Below are positions 1 to 10,935 of a stretch of DNA of 64,000 bases, piece after piece; the first letter of the stretch is position 1; each line of letters begins with the position of its first letter. A program made the position numbers and the translations under genes. The DNA comes from Lactarius indigo. Its lineage: Eukaryota; Basidiomycota; Agaricomycetes; Russulales; Russulaceae. Location: the NCBI GenBank assembly GCA_025766275.1, contig JAFKAC010000001.1, positions 2,170,001-2,234,000 of the forward strand, given 5' to 3'. Under the pieces are notes generated by a model, which searched no databases, was not told the DNA's origin, and saw only the letters and a list, made by a program, of their open reading frames with translations.

Positions 1-1815
1 TGAGAGAAGCAGTAGGTCTTGGTTCGCGGATCCCAAGCACTCTGAATCTCCACCATGTGCAAGAAGACAGACAGACTCGGACAACGCTTCTGCAACTAAA
101 ATCCTTCGTTGAGCATCGTAACCGACGAACGGCTCTCTAAATATGAATCACGACCACGACCCCTATTAAAAGGTTAGCCACTCACTGGGCTACTCTTTCC
201 CTAATGAATCGGCAAACGGCAGCGCCGGAATAACTTGCACCTTGACCAAAAAGAGCGTTTATCTCCCTCGATTCCTCCGGGTCCGAGAAAACCGACTGCA
301 TGAGCGTCCGTAGTCGTTCATTCGATGGGGGGTCCATGGAGACATCTGTATGACCAGCATCGGTGGGTCCAGAGGCTAGCTCGGCCAGGCGATGCTCTAT
401 AGCTTCAAGCTCGGTGCGTGCGATATCACGGTAAGTATCCGAAGACAAAACTGTTTTGGCAACGTTCAGGGCTCCAATACCAAGAAGCGGAATGATGCAA
501 GAGATGTATAACATCGCCAAGCTCTTGAGTGCAAGAGTGAGTACTCAAAAGGTATTTTGAAAGCGCTCTGCTTGCACTTACGGTGCCACTCTCATCGTCG
601 CTCCCCATTTGCGCCATAGAGGACACGATTGCGAGGTTGCTAGCGCTTACAAAACGATCTTGAGGCTCCAGGTGCTCAACTAACAGGGTACGTAACGTGT
701 CGTCCTCCACCGAGGAATATTGATTACTCAACCGATGGAGCAATAAGCGAGAAAGCATTTCCGCATAAATACTTCTTTGTATAGAAGCACGTTGCACACT
801 CATGAGCAGTTTTGTTGTGGAACAGATATGAATAAGATGGGCCGCTTGTGCCTCTGACACTATGGGCCAATCCTCATTAGAAAGGCACGAGTCGAAAACG
901 GACTGCATCAGTTTTGATAATCGATGTACGAGGTCTGCATTGAGTGGCTGCGAAGAAACAGGTGGGATTGTCGACTGAGTCAACACATCAAAAAAGAGGC
1001 AAAGCAAATCGACAGCTTCAGTAGGGCTTCTGAGAAAGATGTATGGCACATCTTGTACATTGGGCTGCGCTCGGATTAGCGAAATGCAACGATCACCAGC
1101 AGAGTCCGAATACCTTATCCGGTATAGAAGCGACCTCACTAACATGCGGTTGTTGGAGCGGTGACAGCTCGAGAGGAAATACCAGGGTGGGATTCCCGAG
1201 TACCATGGCTAGAAAGTCAAACAAGAACATAAATGAACCTAGGAACGCTCACCTTCACCAATGCACAAGCAACCCGCATAAAAGGTTCGAAATCCCCCCC
1301 ATGTAGGATTTTCTATGCCTCCAGAGCCTAGGCTATCGCCCAAGTACCGCATGACTTCTGTTGCAACGGATAGACATTTGTCTCGTAATTGCTTAGGGGA
1401 GGGAATGCCTTCTTTGACAGTTATATTGCCATCCTGGCGGCAATCTAGTACATGGCAAAGGGTTATCAGTCCGCACTAATGTTTTCAACGCGAGCTGAGA
1501 GGCGGTGTCAAACAAGTTGGAGAATCTGCGGAGGAAGAGGTGAAAGACATCGACGGTCGCGTTTACCAGGACAGCCTTTTCATGTAAAATATCCCATGTC
1601 CCTGCACTGACAGAAGGGAAGGATGAGAGGACGTAATCAGAGAGTCCGGACAAGATTGGGACCCAGGTCTCTAGGTGAGGATGTTTGACCCTGTACGGGT
1701 GGCATGTTTGATTGTCTGCTATGGTTTGTAGGAGAAAGTCCCGAAGCGCAGCAGGTGAATCAGATGCAGAACTCTGAAAAGTCAATAATGGAAACTGGGG
1801 GTGACGAAGGCGCAT
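1..1815 (-). CDS. unrecognised multi-exon protein, 3' end beyond window
   Basis: I do not recognise this gene. It runs leftward from a Met at 1815 (MRLRHPQFPLL) and leaves the window on the left. Coding blocks are seen at about 1815-1500, 1439-1260, 1220-1110, 1065-583 and 520-190, joined by short GT-AG introns. For example, a donor GTAAGT near 582 pairs with an acceptor just before the block starting near 529. The sequence is rich in Leu, Ala and Ser, with helix-like stretches (AALRDFLLQTIADNQ, LVHRLSKLMQSVF, YAEMLSRLLLHRLS), suggesting an all-helical scaffold or HEAT-like repeat protein. No catalytic motif is visible in the part present. It lies 86 bases downstream of the NOP14 stop on the same strand. 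A large nuclear helical protein (for example the N-terminal part of a PIK-related kinase) is only a guess. Confidence 0.6.
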
Positions 1816-1901
1816 CCATGGGGGTACTATCCGAGTTAAAGTAGTACTAGTGACTACGACGCGACGCGTCTCGACGCGTTCCTAACAGTACTGTCCCACG
1901 G

Positions 1902-4858
1902 TCACTTTCGACCAGCCCTCCGCTTTTCTCTAGCCTTCTTCCTTTCCATTGCCTTCTCTTCTGCTCTTTCCACCTCGATACCCCCAAACACCTTTTTCAT
2001 ACGCTGGTGGTAGGACTTGTCCTTCTCGCGCTGCCTTTCTTGCTCTACTGTAGCCAAGAACCTCGCGTCCTTCCGTAACTCCCGGATGGCACCCTTCCTC
2101 TCTTCTTTGTATTGCTTGCGAAGCTTGGAAGCCTCTTGGCGCTCGTGATCGGGGTCACGCGTACGGAGGTAGGACGAAGAGTTGCTTTCAAACTTCGGCA
2201 TAAATGTTGGAATCGGGATGGGTTTGTGTGCTTGGAGACGTAGAGGTCGGCGCGCTTGGAGCGAGAATTTCAAAAGCTTTTGAATGGTGGTTATAGTCTG
2301 AGCTATCCGGTCCTGAACAAAATTTCAGGAACAAGGAAACACGGATGAATTCTAGGCATGACCTGAAGCGTAGGACACAGGACGTCGAAATTGGCACCGC
2401 TAAGCACCTCCAGAACAGGGCTGTACAGTTCAATAAAACCATCCAGAGCCTTGTATGATTCAGAGAATCGGGCTAGGAGATCAATGGCAAGGCTTAAAAG
2501 ATCAACATTCACTTGTGCGCTGATTTGTTCGTCGCCGATGACAGTGACTAGGTCTGGCCGGTTCACAGTCAATTTTGCCCCCTCGCCCTTGTCGATAGCA
2601 CAGAGTCGTTTGTTGTGTCTTGAGGACGAAAAGGTGCTCTTCTCCGATTCATTGGAAGAACCTCTCCTCGGTGACAACGATTGAACAGCGCCGATCAAGA
2701 AATTGATGACTTCAGGTACGAACCGCTTGGATAGGCTCTCATACTGGAGAAAGAGGGTGCAGAGGAACAAGCCGCTGGCGGCGTCGGCAAGAGATCTTAT
2801 CTTGCCTAAGCCAAGGTAGGACCCCATCAGGAGGCGCGCAGGAGAGACGACTATATGGTGCATATCGCTTGTCGGCCATAACACTCCCAAAATACGCAAA
2901 AGGACCAGTTCAGGAAGACCAGGCCAGGTTTTTGCTCCGCGAGTTAGGCCTCGCTTAAGATTCTTGTGCATCAGCACCAACTTTCCGACAAAGTGGTCCG
3001 CAATCTGCTTGGGGTACATTTTGGTGAGCGTGCGAAGGTGGAGAAGTAAGCCGGAGATGAGAGCTAATCGTGGACTTGGAGGCGATGCCACGTGGAGAAT
3101 ATGGTCAACGAGGACACCTCCAAACGTCTAAAACGTTTTGATGTAAGATAAGGGGTAGGGCAAACGTCATCATGAATTCGAAGCTCACCTGTAACTTTGA
3201 GGGGTTCTCGGAGCTTAAACTAGGGTGATGAAGAGTGCGTATGCGCTCGATGACGGTTAGGCTGTCCTGGTCCGGAAGGCCACCAACGATGTCGAGAAAT
3301 TCCTCGTGTGATGAAGGACAAGGGAACGTATAAGGGAGCTCATTGGAACCCGTTGGCCAGCCGGGCGCTCTTTCCTCCGAACCCAATGTTGCTGGACCCG
3401 TCACACTAGGAAGACCAGACCAAGAAGGGGTAGGGTCATGCTCTTCACTTGCACCGTCTTCCTCCGTGCCGCTCCCATTGTCGCTGCCATTATGCTCGGA
3501 ATTGCTGTCCTTCGCTGGCACCGTCCAAGTCTGATCTTAAGCCCATACCCAGGCCCCCCGACTCATCGACATCACTGAAGTCGTCTTCGAGATCGTCTCC
3601 GCCAATGGGTCGTCTTCGCTTTCTTGGTTTCTCCCCTTCACTGTTTTCGTCATCGTCCTCTCCGTTCATTCGTCTAACACGTTGACGCTCCGCCTTTTCC
3701 AGAGCAGTTTTAGCCTCCAAAGCTAGCTCCTCCTCAGTTTTGGTTCGATCTTTTGGTTTCGACCTTTGATCAAAGACCAACTCTCGCACGAATTGATCAT
3801 ACTGCTGGTCGTGATCTTCCCTGGAGGCTCCAAAAGCTTTTGAGCCAACGTCCTTTTCAATGGAACTCGACACAGGCTCTGGTCCAGAGAGCAGGTTACG
3901 AATGGTATCGAGCTCGCGATCGAGCTGGTGGCGAATGTCAGTGGCTTCTTCTTGTTGCTTCTGCCTTAGAGCCTGAAAATTGTGCATTGGTCATTATTTA
4001 CAGGTATACAGAAGACATTTGGATGCACCTTGTGTTCTTTGCTCTTCGCAATAACCTCTGCCATCACCTCTGCCTTGGATTTCGGATGTTCTATCTAGGG
4101 GAATGAGATTAGTTAGAGAATATCTGATACAAAGATAGACCAACTTCACTCCCATCCTCACTTTCGCTTCCAAACCCTCCAAAGTGCGACCCCTTGACAA
4201 TGTCGCCATCAATCTGACCTGAGACTGGTCAGTACGAATTAAGTAGCAGTAATGGGCTTCAAACCCTTCGCGTCCTCTTCATCACTGTCGAGCCTCAATC
4301 CTACGTCGTCGAAATCATCGAGTTTGGACAGGCTTTGACCATAGTGGGTCAGATCTACGTCGTCCTCGAGATTGAAGGCACCGTTTGAGGCGCGCTGCCT
4401 CTCACGTGTGAAACGTTCAAGCATACGTTCTTCCGGCGTAAGAGTGGGATCATTTTCGCCAAAACGCCTGTCAATTATGCCACCCGCGCGACCCTTCTCC
4501 TCAAATTCTTTAAGGAGAGTTTTCTTTCGCTAAGATAAAGCAAGAAATGCCGAGTAAAATGGGACAGTAGAGAGTTTTATACATCACTCACCAGATCGAT
4601 ACCCGCCTGCTTGCTCTGCGCTGGCTTCCCAGACACACCTTTCAACTTCCGTCCTCCAACGTCGTGTTTTAACTTTGTGACTTTGACGTCAAATGGGTTT
4701 AACTTCTGCTGGATGTCGCGCAGCCTAGCAGCCCGCTTCACAGTTTCCTTTTCCTCATTTTGGACACGCCTCCGTTTTCTCCCAGGCCGAGACTGCCTTG
4801 AGAGACCGGCCTGTGATAACGCCGACTTGAGTTGGGATAGCTGCGAGCCTTTGGCCAT
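1902..4858 (-). CDS. NOP14: nucleolar protein 14 (SSU processome)
   Basis: Nop14 is a nucleolar component of the small-subunit processome, needed for 18S rRNA maturation and 40S assembly. The start (MAKGSQLSQLKSALSQAGL) and the block ending in KLNPFDVKVTKLKHDVGGRK are typical of the family. Exons read as 4858-4592, 4529-4265 and 4218 onward, giving in order the PEERMLERFTRERQR segment, a GQIDGDIVKGSHFGGFGSES segment and the SKAEVMAEVIAKSKEHK signature. Next come an acidic/basic middle region, a long helical C-terminal domain (GVLVDHILHVASPPSPRLAL) and a charged tail ending in AREKRRAGRK. Length is close to family size. One junction at 3515-3548 would need a 34-base intron. Alternatively, one extra G there puts VPAKDSNSEH in frame. 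The gene is divergent from the orphan starting at 5116. Confidence 0.95.
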
Positions 4859-5115
4859 GTTCTGTGTAATGGGCGGGTGTCAATTTCCAAACTATTTCCG
4901 CCCACAATGACCGGTCCGGAAAAACGCAGCCTCGGTTCCGACTATCATAGCTCCGGATTGTGTCTGCGCGTCTGTGTGCGTTTGTGTACGTGACTCGGTG
5001 TACTCGGTGTGTTTCAAGTGCCCAGTAAGGACTTTCAGTTGTTGTTTCCAGTCAGACTCCACTCACTTTACATCCCGAGGCCTGCGACCAGCGTCAAGTA
5101 ACCAACTACATAGTC
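4859..5115. promoter_or_regulatory. divergent promoter region NOP14 / orphan 5116
   Basis: These 257 bases separate the start codons of two divergent genes. The stretch has GT-rich runs around 4960-5010 and no convincing reading frame. I infer that it holds both promoters and 5' UTRs. No specific binding site was identified. Confidence 0.5.
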
Positions 5116-6033
5116 ATGACACCCACTTTACGCTCCAACACCACCCCGAACGGCAGGTCCGGCATCGAAATAACCACAACCCCGACAAAATCGCCTCGTA
5201 AGGTCCCTCATTGCACCAAGTGTCAACGGCCCCGGGTGGGCCACCCCCGCCAAGGATGTCCTTATACCAAATCGCCGCGTCATGCGGCGCAACAAGACTT
5301 ATCCGCCTCGATGGATTCTCTCGCTATTTCACCTGGCAAAACTCAAATCAATGGACGTCGGCGTCTACCAGCTCATGATATTACACTCGCGTCCCTCTCC
5401 ACGGAGTCTAACAACATCCTAAACAGGCTCATTCAGCCTGAAAATACGTGTGAAGACTTCTCCCTCGCGGATGGGGATGTCGGAACAGGCTCTACCCCGG
5501 AATTTCAGCAAAGTCCCAGTGCTTCCTCTAGGCCACCCTTCAAGGAGGGTAGGATGATGCCCGGAACACTCGTTACGCAGGCCCCAAGCTTTTTGACGGA
5601 GGCGGCTCCGTTGAGGGAAACGTCCCAGCCCAACTGCCACCTCGATAGCAAGGCGTCAATCGCCATGCCACCGCCGAAGGGCACTCCTCCTCCTCTTGTT
5701 CGTTCACTGAGCGTGGAGGAGAGGGCCACCTTCTTGGATGGACTCTCAGAGCTGTCACGGGGACCACCTGCCACGGTGTACTCTATTCACGTGCTCGAGC
5801 TGCAGCACATGGTCGAATCTGCAACAAAACTCGGATTTCACACAGGTGTTGTACTCCCCAAGACGGGTCCCAGGGAGGAAGGACTGCTGATACTCGGGAG
5901 AGACGCCCGGGCTGTAGAAGACTTAGCCGCAAGGTTGTCACAGGAAGGTCCCAAGCAAAGTGGTGTACGCGCGATTGCTAGTGGGGTCGTTGCAGGAGCA
6001 GTGGCGACTTTCACTGGGCTAGCGCTGGCCTAA
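5116..6033 (+). CDS. intronless orphan with zinc-knuckle-like motif and hydrophobic tail
   Basis: This 305-residue protein is read from a single exon, unlike most neighbours. Near residues 34-51 it has HCTKCQRPRVGHPRQGCPY, a Cys-x2-Cys...His...Cys pattern that could bind one zinc ion. The middle is low-complexity and rich in Ser, Pro and Thr (DSLAISPGKTQINGRRRLP, SVEERATFLDGLSELSRGPP). A more structured segment follows (YSIHVLELQHMVESATKLGF) and looks alpha/beta. The last 20 residues (ASGVVAGAVATFTGLALA) are small and hydrophobic, compatible with a weak C-terminal membrane anchor. I do not recognise the family and assign no function. A short Cys/His motif of the same general kind occurs at the start of the intronless frame at 56088-57290. 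Confidence 0.75.
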   Translation: MTPTLRSNTTPNGRSGIEITTTPTKSPRKVPHCTKCQRPRVGHPRQGCPYTKSPRHAAQQDLSASMDSLAISPGKTQINGRRRLPAHDITLASLSTESNNILNRLIQPENTCEDFSLADGDVGTGSTPEFQQSPSASSRPPFKEGRMMPGTLVTQAPSFLTEAAPLRETSQPNCHLDSKASIAMPPPKGTPPPLVRSLSVEERATFLDGLSELSRGPPATVYSIHVLELQHMVESATKLGFHTGVVLPKTGPREEGLLILGRDARAVEDLAARLSQEGPKQSGVRAIASGVVAGAVATFTGLALA

Positions 6034-7419
6034 TCGGTGTTTTCCTTTTTTTTACTTTATGGTTTATTGTCGCGCTATGTCCGTTGGGTCCTCTCACTTC
6101 AGTTCTTGCATTGACCGTTTGTAGCATAAATAAATACAGCAGATAAAGCGTACTGTCTTGAATAGTGTTTAAGAATTTGCTCCGGAACGTGTTAATTACA
6201 TCAATCAAAGATTCATGCGCCCGGTTCGAAGCCCCGGACGAGGCGATAGAAAGGGGTGGATACAAGGTACATGTCGGTGGTCACAAGTACAAAACAACCG
6301 AGCCACATGGCACACCACGAGTTGAGACGTTCAGGCGGAGAAATGCGGGGTGATGTAACCATTAAGCGGCGCAGTGCTGTACCCCGTCGGCTTGAACATT
6401 GGCAAGGATTCTACCATGCATGGAAGCATCCGTCGAGAGGGCCAGTTGCGACCAGATCAACCGATCTAGAGTGCACGTACGCACACTGCGAGTAGATAGC
6501 GTAGATAGATTTCAAATGAATATATAGATTGGATTCTCTCGCTACGTACACAGAAGCTGAGGGAGGACAGCTATGCGATATTTAGATCGACATGCTCGAG
6601 GAAGAACAGGCGCAACCCAGCTGCCGAAAGGCAAGTCCACAACTATTCAGTTGGATACACAGCCAAAAGACAACAATACAGAGGATACACCAAGCATGTG
6701 CAAAGAAAGGCTCAGCGCCGTCAGAAGGTACTAAGGAATTCATTACCGCATTTTTATTTGTAGACGCCTTAAAATACAGAATATTAATAATTATAAGTCC
6801 AAAGCGGTGTCATGGGCGTTTCACGGTGCCGAGGAATGTGCTGCTCAGTTCATTCATTCGGAGATTCCAAATATGGGTGACCCAGGGCACTGAGGCGAGG
6901 AGAGCTAAGGAGAAATGAAGGGGGTCGAGAGAGGAGGAGGAGGTCGGGCAGGGCAAATGGTGGACGGCGCAAGAGCGGGGGAGAGAGAACCTGATTGGGA
7001 GGGATCCACCCCTTCCCCTCAAACTTCGAATTCCCATGGGAAGAAAAAAAAAGGGGAGGGTGGGCGGACGTGTCGAGTCGAGTGGCCAGATCGTCGGGAG
7101 TGTAAGGAACCGATAGGACGGCCTTAAAAAAAGAAGCGTGACTGTGACATATGTTGATGTACTAAACCGAAAAAGGGAAGCACAGGATAAGGTGACCCGA
7201 ATCGGTACAAAACCCCGCGGCGTGATGACACGGTGACCTTCCAGGAAGCGCTTCCCTTCGACCCCCACATCCTCTCACACTCGCCCATCCCGTCCCTCTA
7301 TTTCTTAATTTTATTGTCTTTCCTTTTCGTACGTCGTCTCTTTCATCCCCAACCCCTCTCTTCGTCTCACACCTCTTCCCTTTGACCGTCCCCATCCCTT
7401 TGTCTATAGCCACAATTCG
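6034..7419. other. gene-poor stretch: 3' region of orphan and upstream region of GATA gene
   Basis: Nothing here reads as a conserved protein. The first 150 bases are AT-rich 3' sequence with AATAAA-like runs (gcataaataaatac near 6124). The right part, from about 7250 to 7419, is strongly pyrimidine-rich on the + strand, as is common just upstream of highly expressed fungal starts. The short open frames present have random composition. It probably contains the promoter and 5' leader of the GATA factor. Confidence 0.5.
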
Positions 7420-8995
7420 ATGGACTCTTTCCATTTCGACTCCTTCTCACCATCCCCATATTTTGGCTCATCTGCCCCCCGCACACCGTCCCCTCGCACT
7501 TCCATCTCTTCTGACGAAGCCCCTTCCCCCGCTCACTTCAAAGTAGAGCTCGAACCTGCTTGCGATATCTTCTCCGATCACATGGTTGACGATCACGCAG
7601 TACCTTCTAAAGGCCATCATTCTCTTTGGCAGGGTCTGTCCCACCAGTCCCTCCCTTTCAATGGCTCACGCGGCTCTCTCCTCGGCGAGCTTTACGATCA
7701 TGATTTACCTGTCGAGCAATCCGCTAATATATATGACCACCCCAACGACGGCGAGTGGCCCCCTCAGCTCCCACGTCCACTTCACCATCAATCTCAAGAC
7801 TTAGCTGCTGTGCGAAGAGCCACCTACCCTTATGTCCGCCAGGATCGTGATGCGTCAGCTCCCTATTCCCAAGCGCCGTTTATTCCCCAAGATTGCGAGC
7901 CAATGCATAGTCCGTATTCTCGCGCTGATACCCTCTACGGGGAGCCGCTTCCTCTTATGGACAATTCCCCACAACTCATCTCCATTGGTCCGGATAACCA
8001 CTCTTTTCATTCTGGTCACTACGATGTGTCCGTCTCATCATCCCCCGCCTCTTCATACGTCGAGTTTGATAACCTCGATCGTAATGTAAAACTGGAAGAG
8101 TCCGCGCCAGTCATTGTTCCCTCACAAACTTGCCTTTATCGTCCACCCTCATCTGGCGCCATACACCCCATGTCCTATCTCCCTTCTCATACTGGTCTTC
8201 CAGTCCAACACACTGATGACGCTGCATCCAAGGAGACACAATACCTTCGTCGCCGCTGTTTCAACTGCTCTCAGACTGAACCACCCAGCTGGAGACGCTC
8301 TACTCTCAATCCTGGCAAGATCGTTTGCAACAAGTGTGGCCTATACGAGCGCACACATCTACGTCCGCGACCCTTGCGGTTTGATGAGCTCAGGACGGGC
8401 AATAAGTCGCGCAAACAGTCTAAGAGCGTTTCCGGCTCTGCAGCTTCCAAGTTGATCAAGAAGGAGGTTGAGGCGCAAGCGATGTCCCGTCGTGCGTCTG
8501 TGTCATCATCGTCATCCTCTGTCCACAGTAGCAGTGATTGGGATGACTCAGGTTCGTTTGCGGACATTCTGACTCATAGTTCCCTACTGACTAAGCTTTG
8601 AAGTGTCTGTTTATTCCTCTGGGTCGGCACCGCCGTCGTCCTACAATTCTCCCGCTGTCACTAGCTTCGCACTACCGCTGGAGCGTTCTTCCCAGTCACC
8701 GCCTCTTGGCTCTCGTGATGGTGGAATTCGGCTCCCAAATGCCCCTCTATCAGACATCGCCTCCCTTCAGTCCATGCCAACATCCCCGCGGAAGGCCGCG
8801 ACATCGCCTGACTACGGGTTGACGCCTGCTATTCAAGGGGATTACTACGGCCGCCGGACATCACTCCCTGTGGATATCCCGAAGGCACCTATTGAAATGC
8901 CCGAGATTACCGGCTGGCAGACCGTGCCAATGGCCGGCTCTCCACCAAACAAGTCAAGCAAGCCGAGCGCTTTACGGAAAGCAGTTGCTGCGTGA
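7420..8995 (+). CDS. GATA-type zinc-finger transcription factor
   Basis: The product is a nuclear regulator that should bind GATA sites. Two exons are read: 7420-8551 and 8604-8995, with a 52-base GT-AG intron, joining in frame to about 507 residues. The N-terminal 265 residues are Ser/Pro/His-rich and lack folded motifs. The finger follows: CFNCSQTEPPSWRR, then CNKCGLYERTHLRPRP, which is Cys-x2-Cys-x19-Cys-x2-Cys with the WRR and CNxCGLY hallmarks. A basic tail follows (RTGNKSRKQSKSVS), then a poly-Ser block with an RRAS kinase-type site. The C-terminal exon is Ser/Pro-rich. The finger loop is two residues longer than the usual fungal x17. Mushroom GATA factors of this type include developmental regulators, but a specific role here is inference. 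Confidence 0.9.
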
Positions 8996-10935
8996 ATTAT
9001 TTTTTCCAACCTGGCCCCCTCTTGTTACGCCCTAATTGCTGTGAGATATACGCTTTATCTATCTATTTATTCTATTTTTTTTTCTCTCGCAAAATGGCCG
9101 TTCCGCTGCTCACTGATCGCCAGCACATCCGCATTTCCTCTGGAGCGTTTCTACCTGTGGCTAGTCGCTTCTTCATTGTACTCATCGGCAATGTATCCAT
9201 TCCTATCTCGCATGGCGTATTATTTTCCTGCTTGACTGACGAGTTTGATTAAATTTATTTCTTGCGGTGCCTTCTTGCTTGGGACGTTACATCCGGTCTC
9301 GTCTTACAGTCCTGTAATGTAATCATAGGTAGAAATAACGAACATCGATGAAATGAAATGGCAACAACGGCACGGGCGGTCATTACAAGGTTTCGTGAAT
9401 TGCCGCCGGTTGCGGTACAGTATAGTTGATAATTACAATGTCATGGTGGCGGCTCCAGCCGAATCAGCCGACTGAGCATTACGCCGTCAAAGTGGAAGCG
9501 GTGGTAACCAGTGCCACGCAGGGGCTACATGAGGGGGGACGTGCTTCATGAATTGATGGGGATGCGGTGAGTCCCATGGTCCGTAATGGTAATGTAATGA
9601 AACACAAACGAAGAGTCCGCCACTAGCTCATACAGCCTCCATAAGGAAGGGCGCAGGGGTGCCGTAAAGAGGTGGTCCGGCCCAAAGGCTTAGTGATATG
9701 GGAGGCTGCCCAGCCTCTGCGGCGCCATTGACAAACGCATGGAAGACGCTGATTGGATTACCACAATGGTGGAAAAACTCCGAGAGGCAACTAGCGTAGG
9801 CGCGTGGGCATAATAATTTTAGGAAGAGAGGGACGGACGTTGATTTAGACCGGGGGGGGCGCAAAGAGGTGCAATCGAGCCCCCCTACGTACGAGTCGTT
9901 CTCGCAACAGAGGTGAGAGTGGCAACTCTGTTCCGTCAAGCTCGCGTTATTTGGCGATGGCGGTGGCGATGGGGTTGGCACATGGGAAACGGCGCCGAAC
10001 GACCGGGTCGGTTAGGATAAGGGATTTTGTTTTGTTTTATTTACTTTGAACTGGCCAATATGCCGGAATTGAGCGAGAACGCCGAGTTGGCCGCTAAAGG
10101 GATTCACCCACGCAGGTTGCCCCTCCCCCCCGGATTGCTGGATTGGTTAGGTTCAGGTCCTGACATGTCGTCAGGGACTGGGGTTGTATGTGTTCTTTCT
10201 TCTCTGCCTGCTGCCTCTGCGTACTGTATTCTTTCTTACGGCACGCCACAACAAACAAACACAACAAACACGGAGTGGGCGTTTGCCTAATTCAATTGCA
10301 ATTACAATTACACTATTACGCACCGCCTTTTCAGCGGGGCTTCAATCGGCCGCCGTCATCTTGGGATCGGTTGCATTTCCCAGGGTGCTTCCCAGAAGCT
10401 TGATCGGGAACGACGCGCGCGCACATGTGTTCGTGTCCGGGCGGTGCACTCGCCGGCACGAAAATAAGCAAAATAGTCTTTGCCCCTCCTCCGTGAGGTC
10501 GCACACAACCCGCGGACACGCCCACCTTGGTTATCAGGGTCCGAGCAGTCAAAGTGAAACGTATACAATATTACTTAATACATGCGACTAGGGTATTGGA
10601 ACGTATTACCGTGCCGATGGATATATGTTCCTTCGTACCAAGGTATCACGAGGGGTTTGCCGGTGGGGGGACTTTGGTCCTAGTGCGCAAAACTACGTTC
10701 AAAGTGGGACAAGAAGAAAAAAAAGAACAGACACAGCCCACAGGGCCCCGCCCATCGACCAGTTGTGGTAGCCGCCTGACGAATATCTCCACTCGTCTTC
10801 ACAGCCCCACTCATTCCGGGTGGCGGTGTCCCTGACCTCGTTCCCATACACCTCCACTTAGACACTAAGAATGGTTGCGGCCCCCCGAAAAAGGCAAATC
10901 CGAGGAGAACTGAGAACTTGGGGAATGGGCGTCGC
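8996..10935. other. 1.9-kb stretch without a supportable gene
   Basis: After the GATA stop there is a T-rich 3' region (poly-T run near 9076). The rest, to 10935, has several open frames of 60-135 codons on both strands. None shows a recognisable motif, consistent codon bias or splice continuity. The longest minus-strand frame (9628-9981) is Ser/Pro/Leu-rich and looks accidental. The region may hold a long 3' UTR, an unannotated non-coding transcript or the 3' end of the SnoaL-like gene's message. Confidence 0.4.

Noticed and set aside
1270..1310. Possible tRNA B-box (ggttcgaaatccc)
   Set aside because: No matching A-box or acceptor stem upstream at tRNA spacing, and the site lies inside an exon/intron of the minus-strand gene.
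1..1815. ATR/Mec1-type kinase assignment for the first gene
   Set aside because: Only general helical character supports it. No kinase, FAT or FATC sequence is in the window.
6180..6250. tRNA-like stretch with ggttcgaagcc and short flanking repeats
   Set aside because: The arms that could pair are only about 57 bases apart and no anticodon or D-arm can be formed.
9628..9981. Minus-strand open frame of 117 codons
   Set aside because: Low-complexity Ser/Pro/Leu composition, no motif, no splice continuity.
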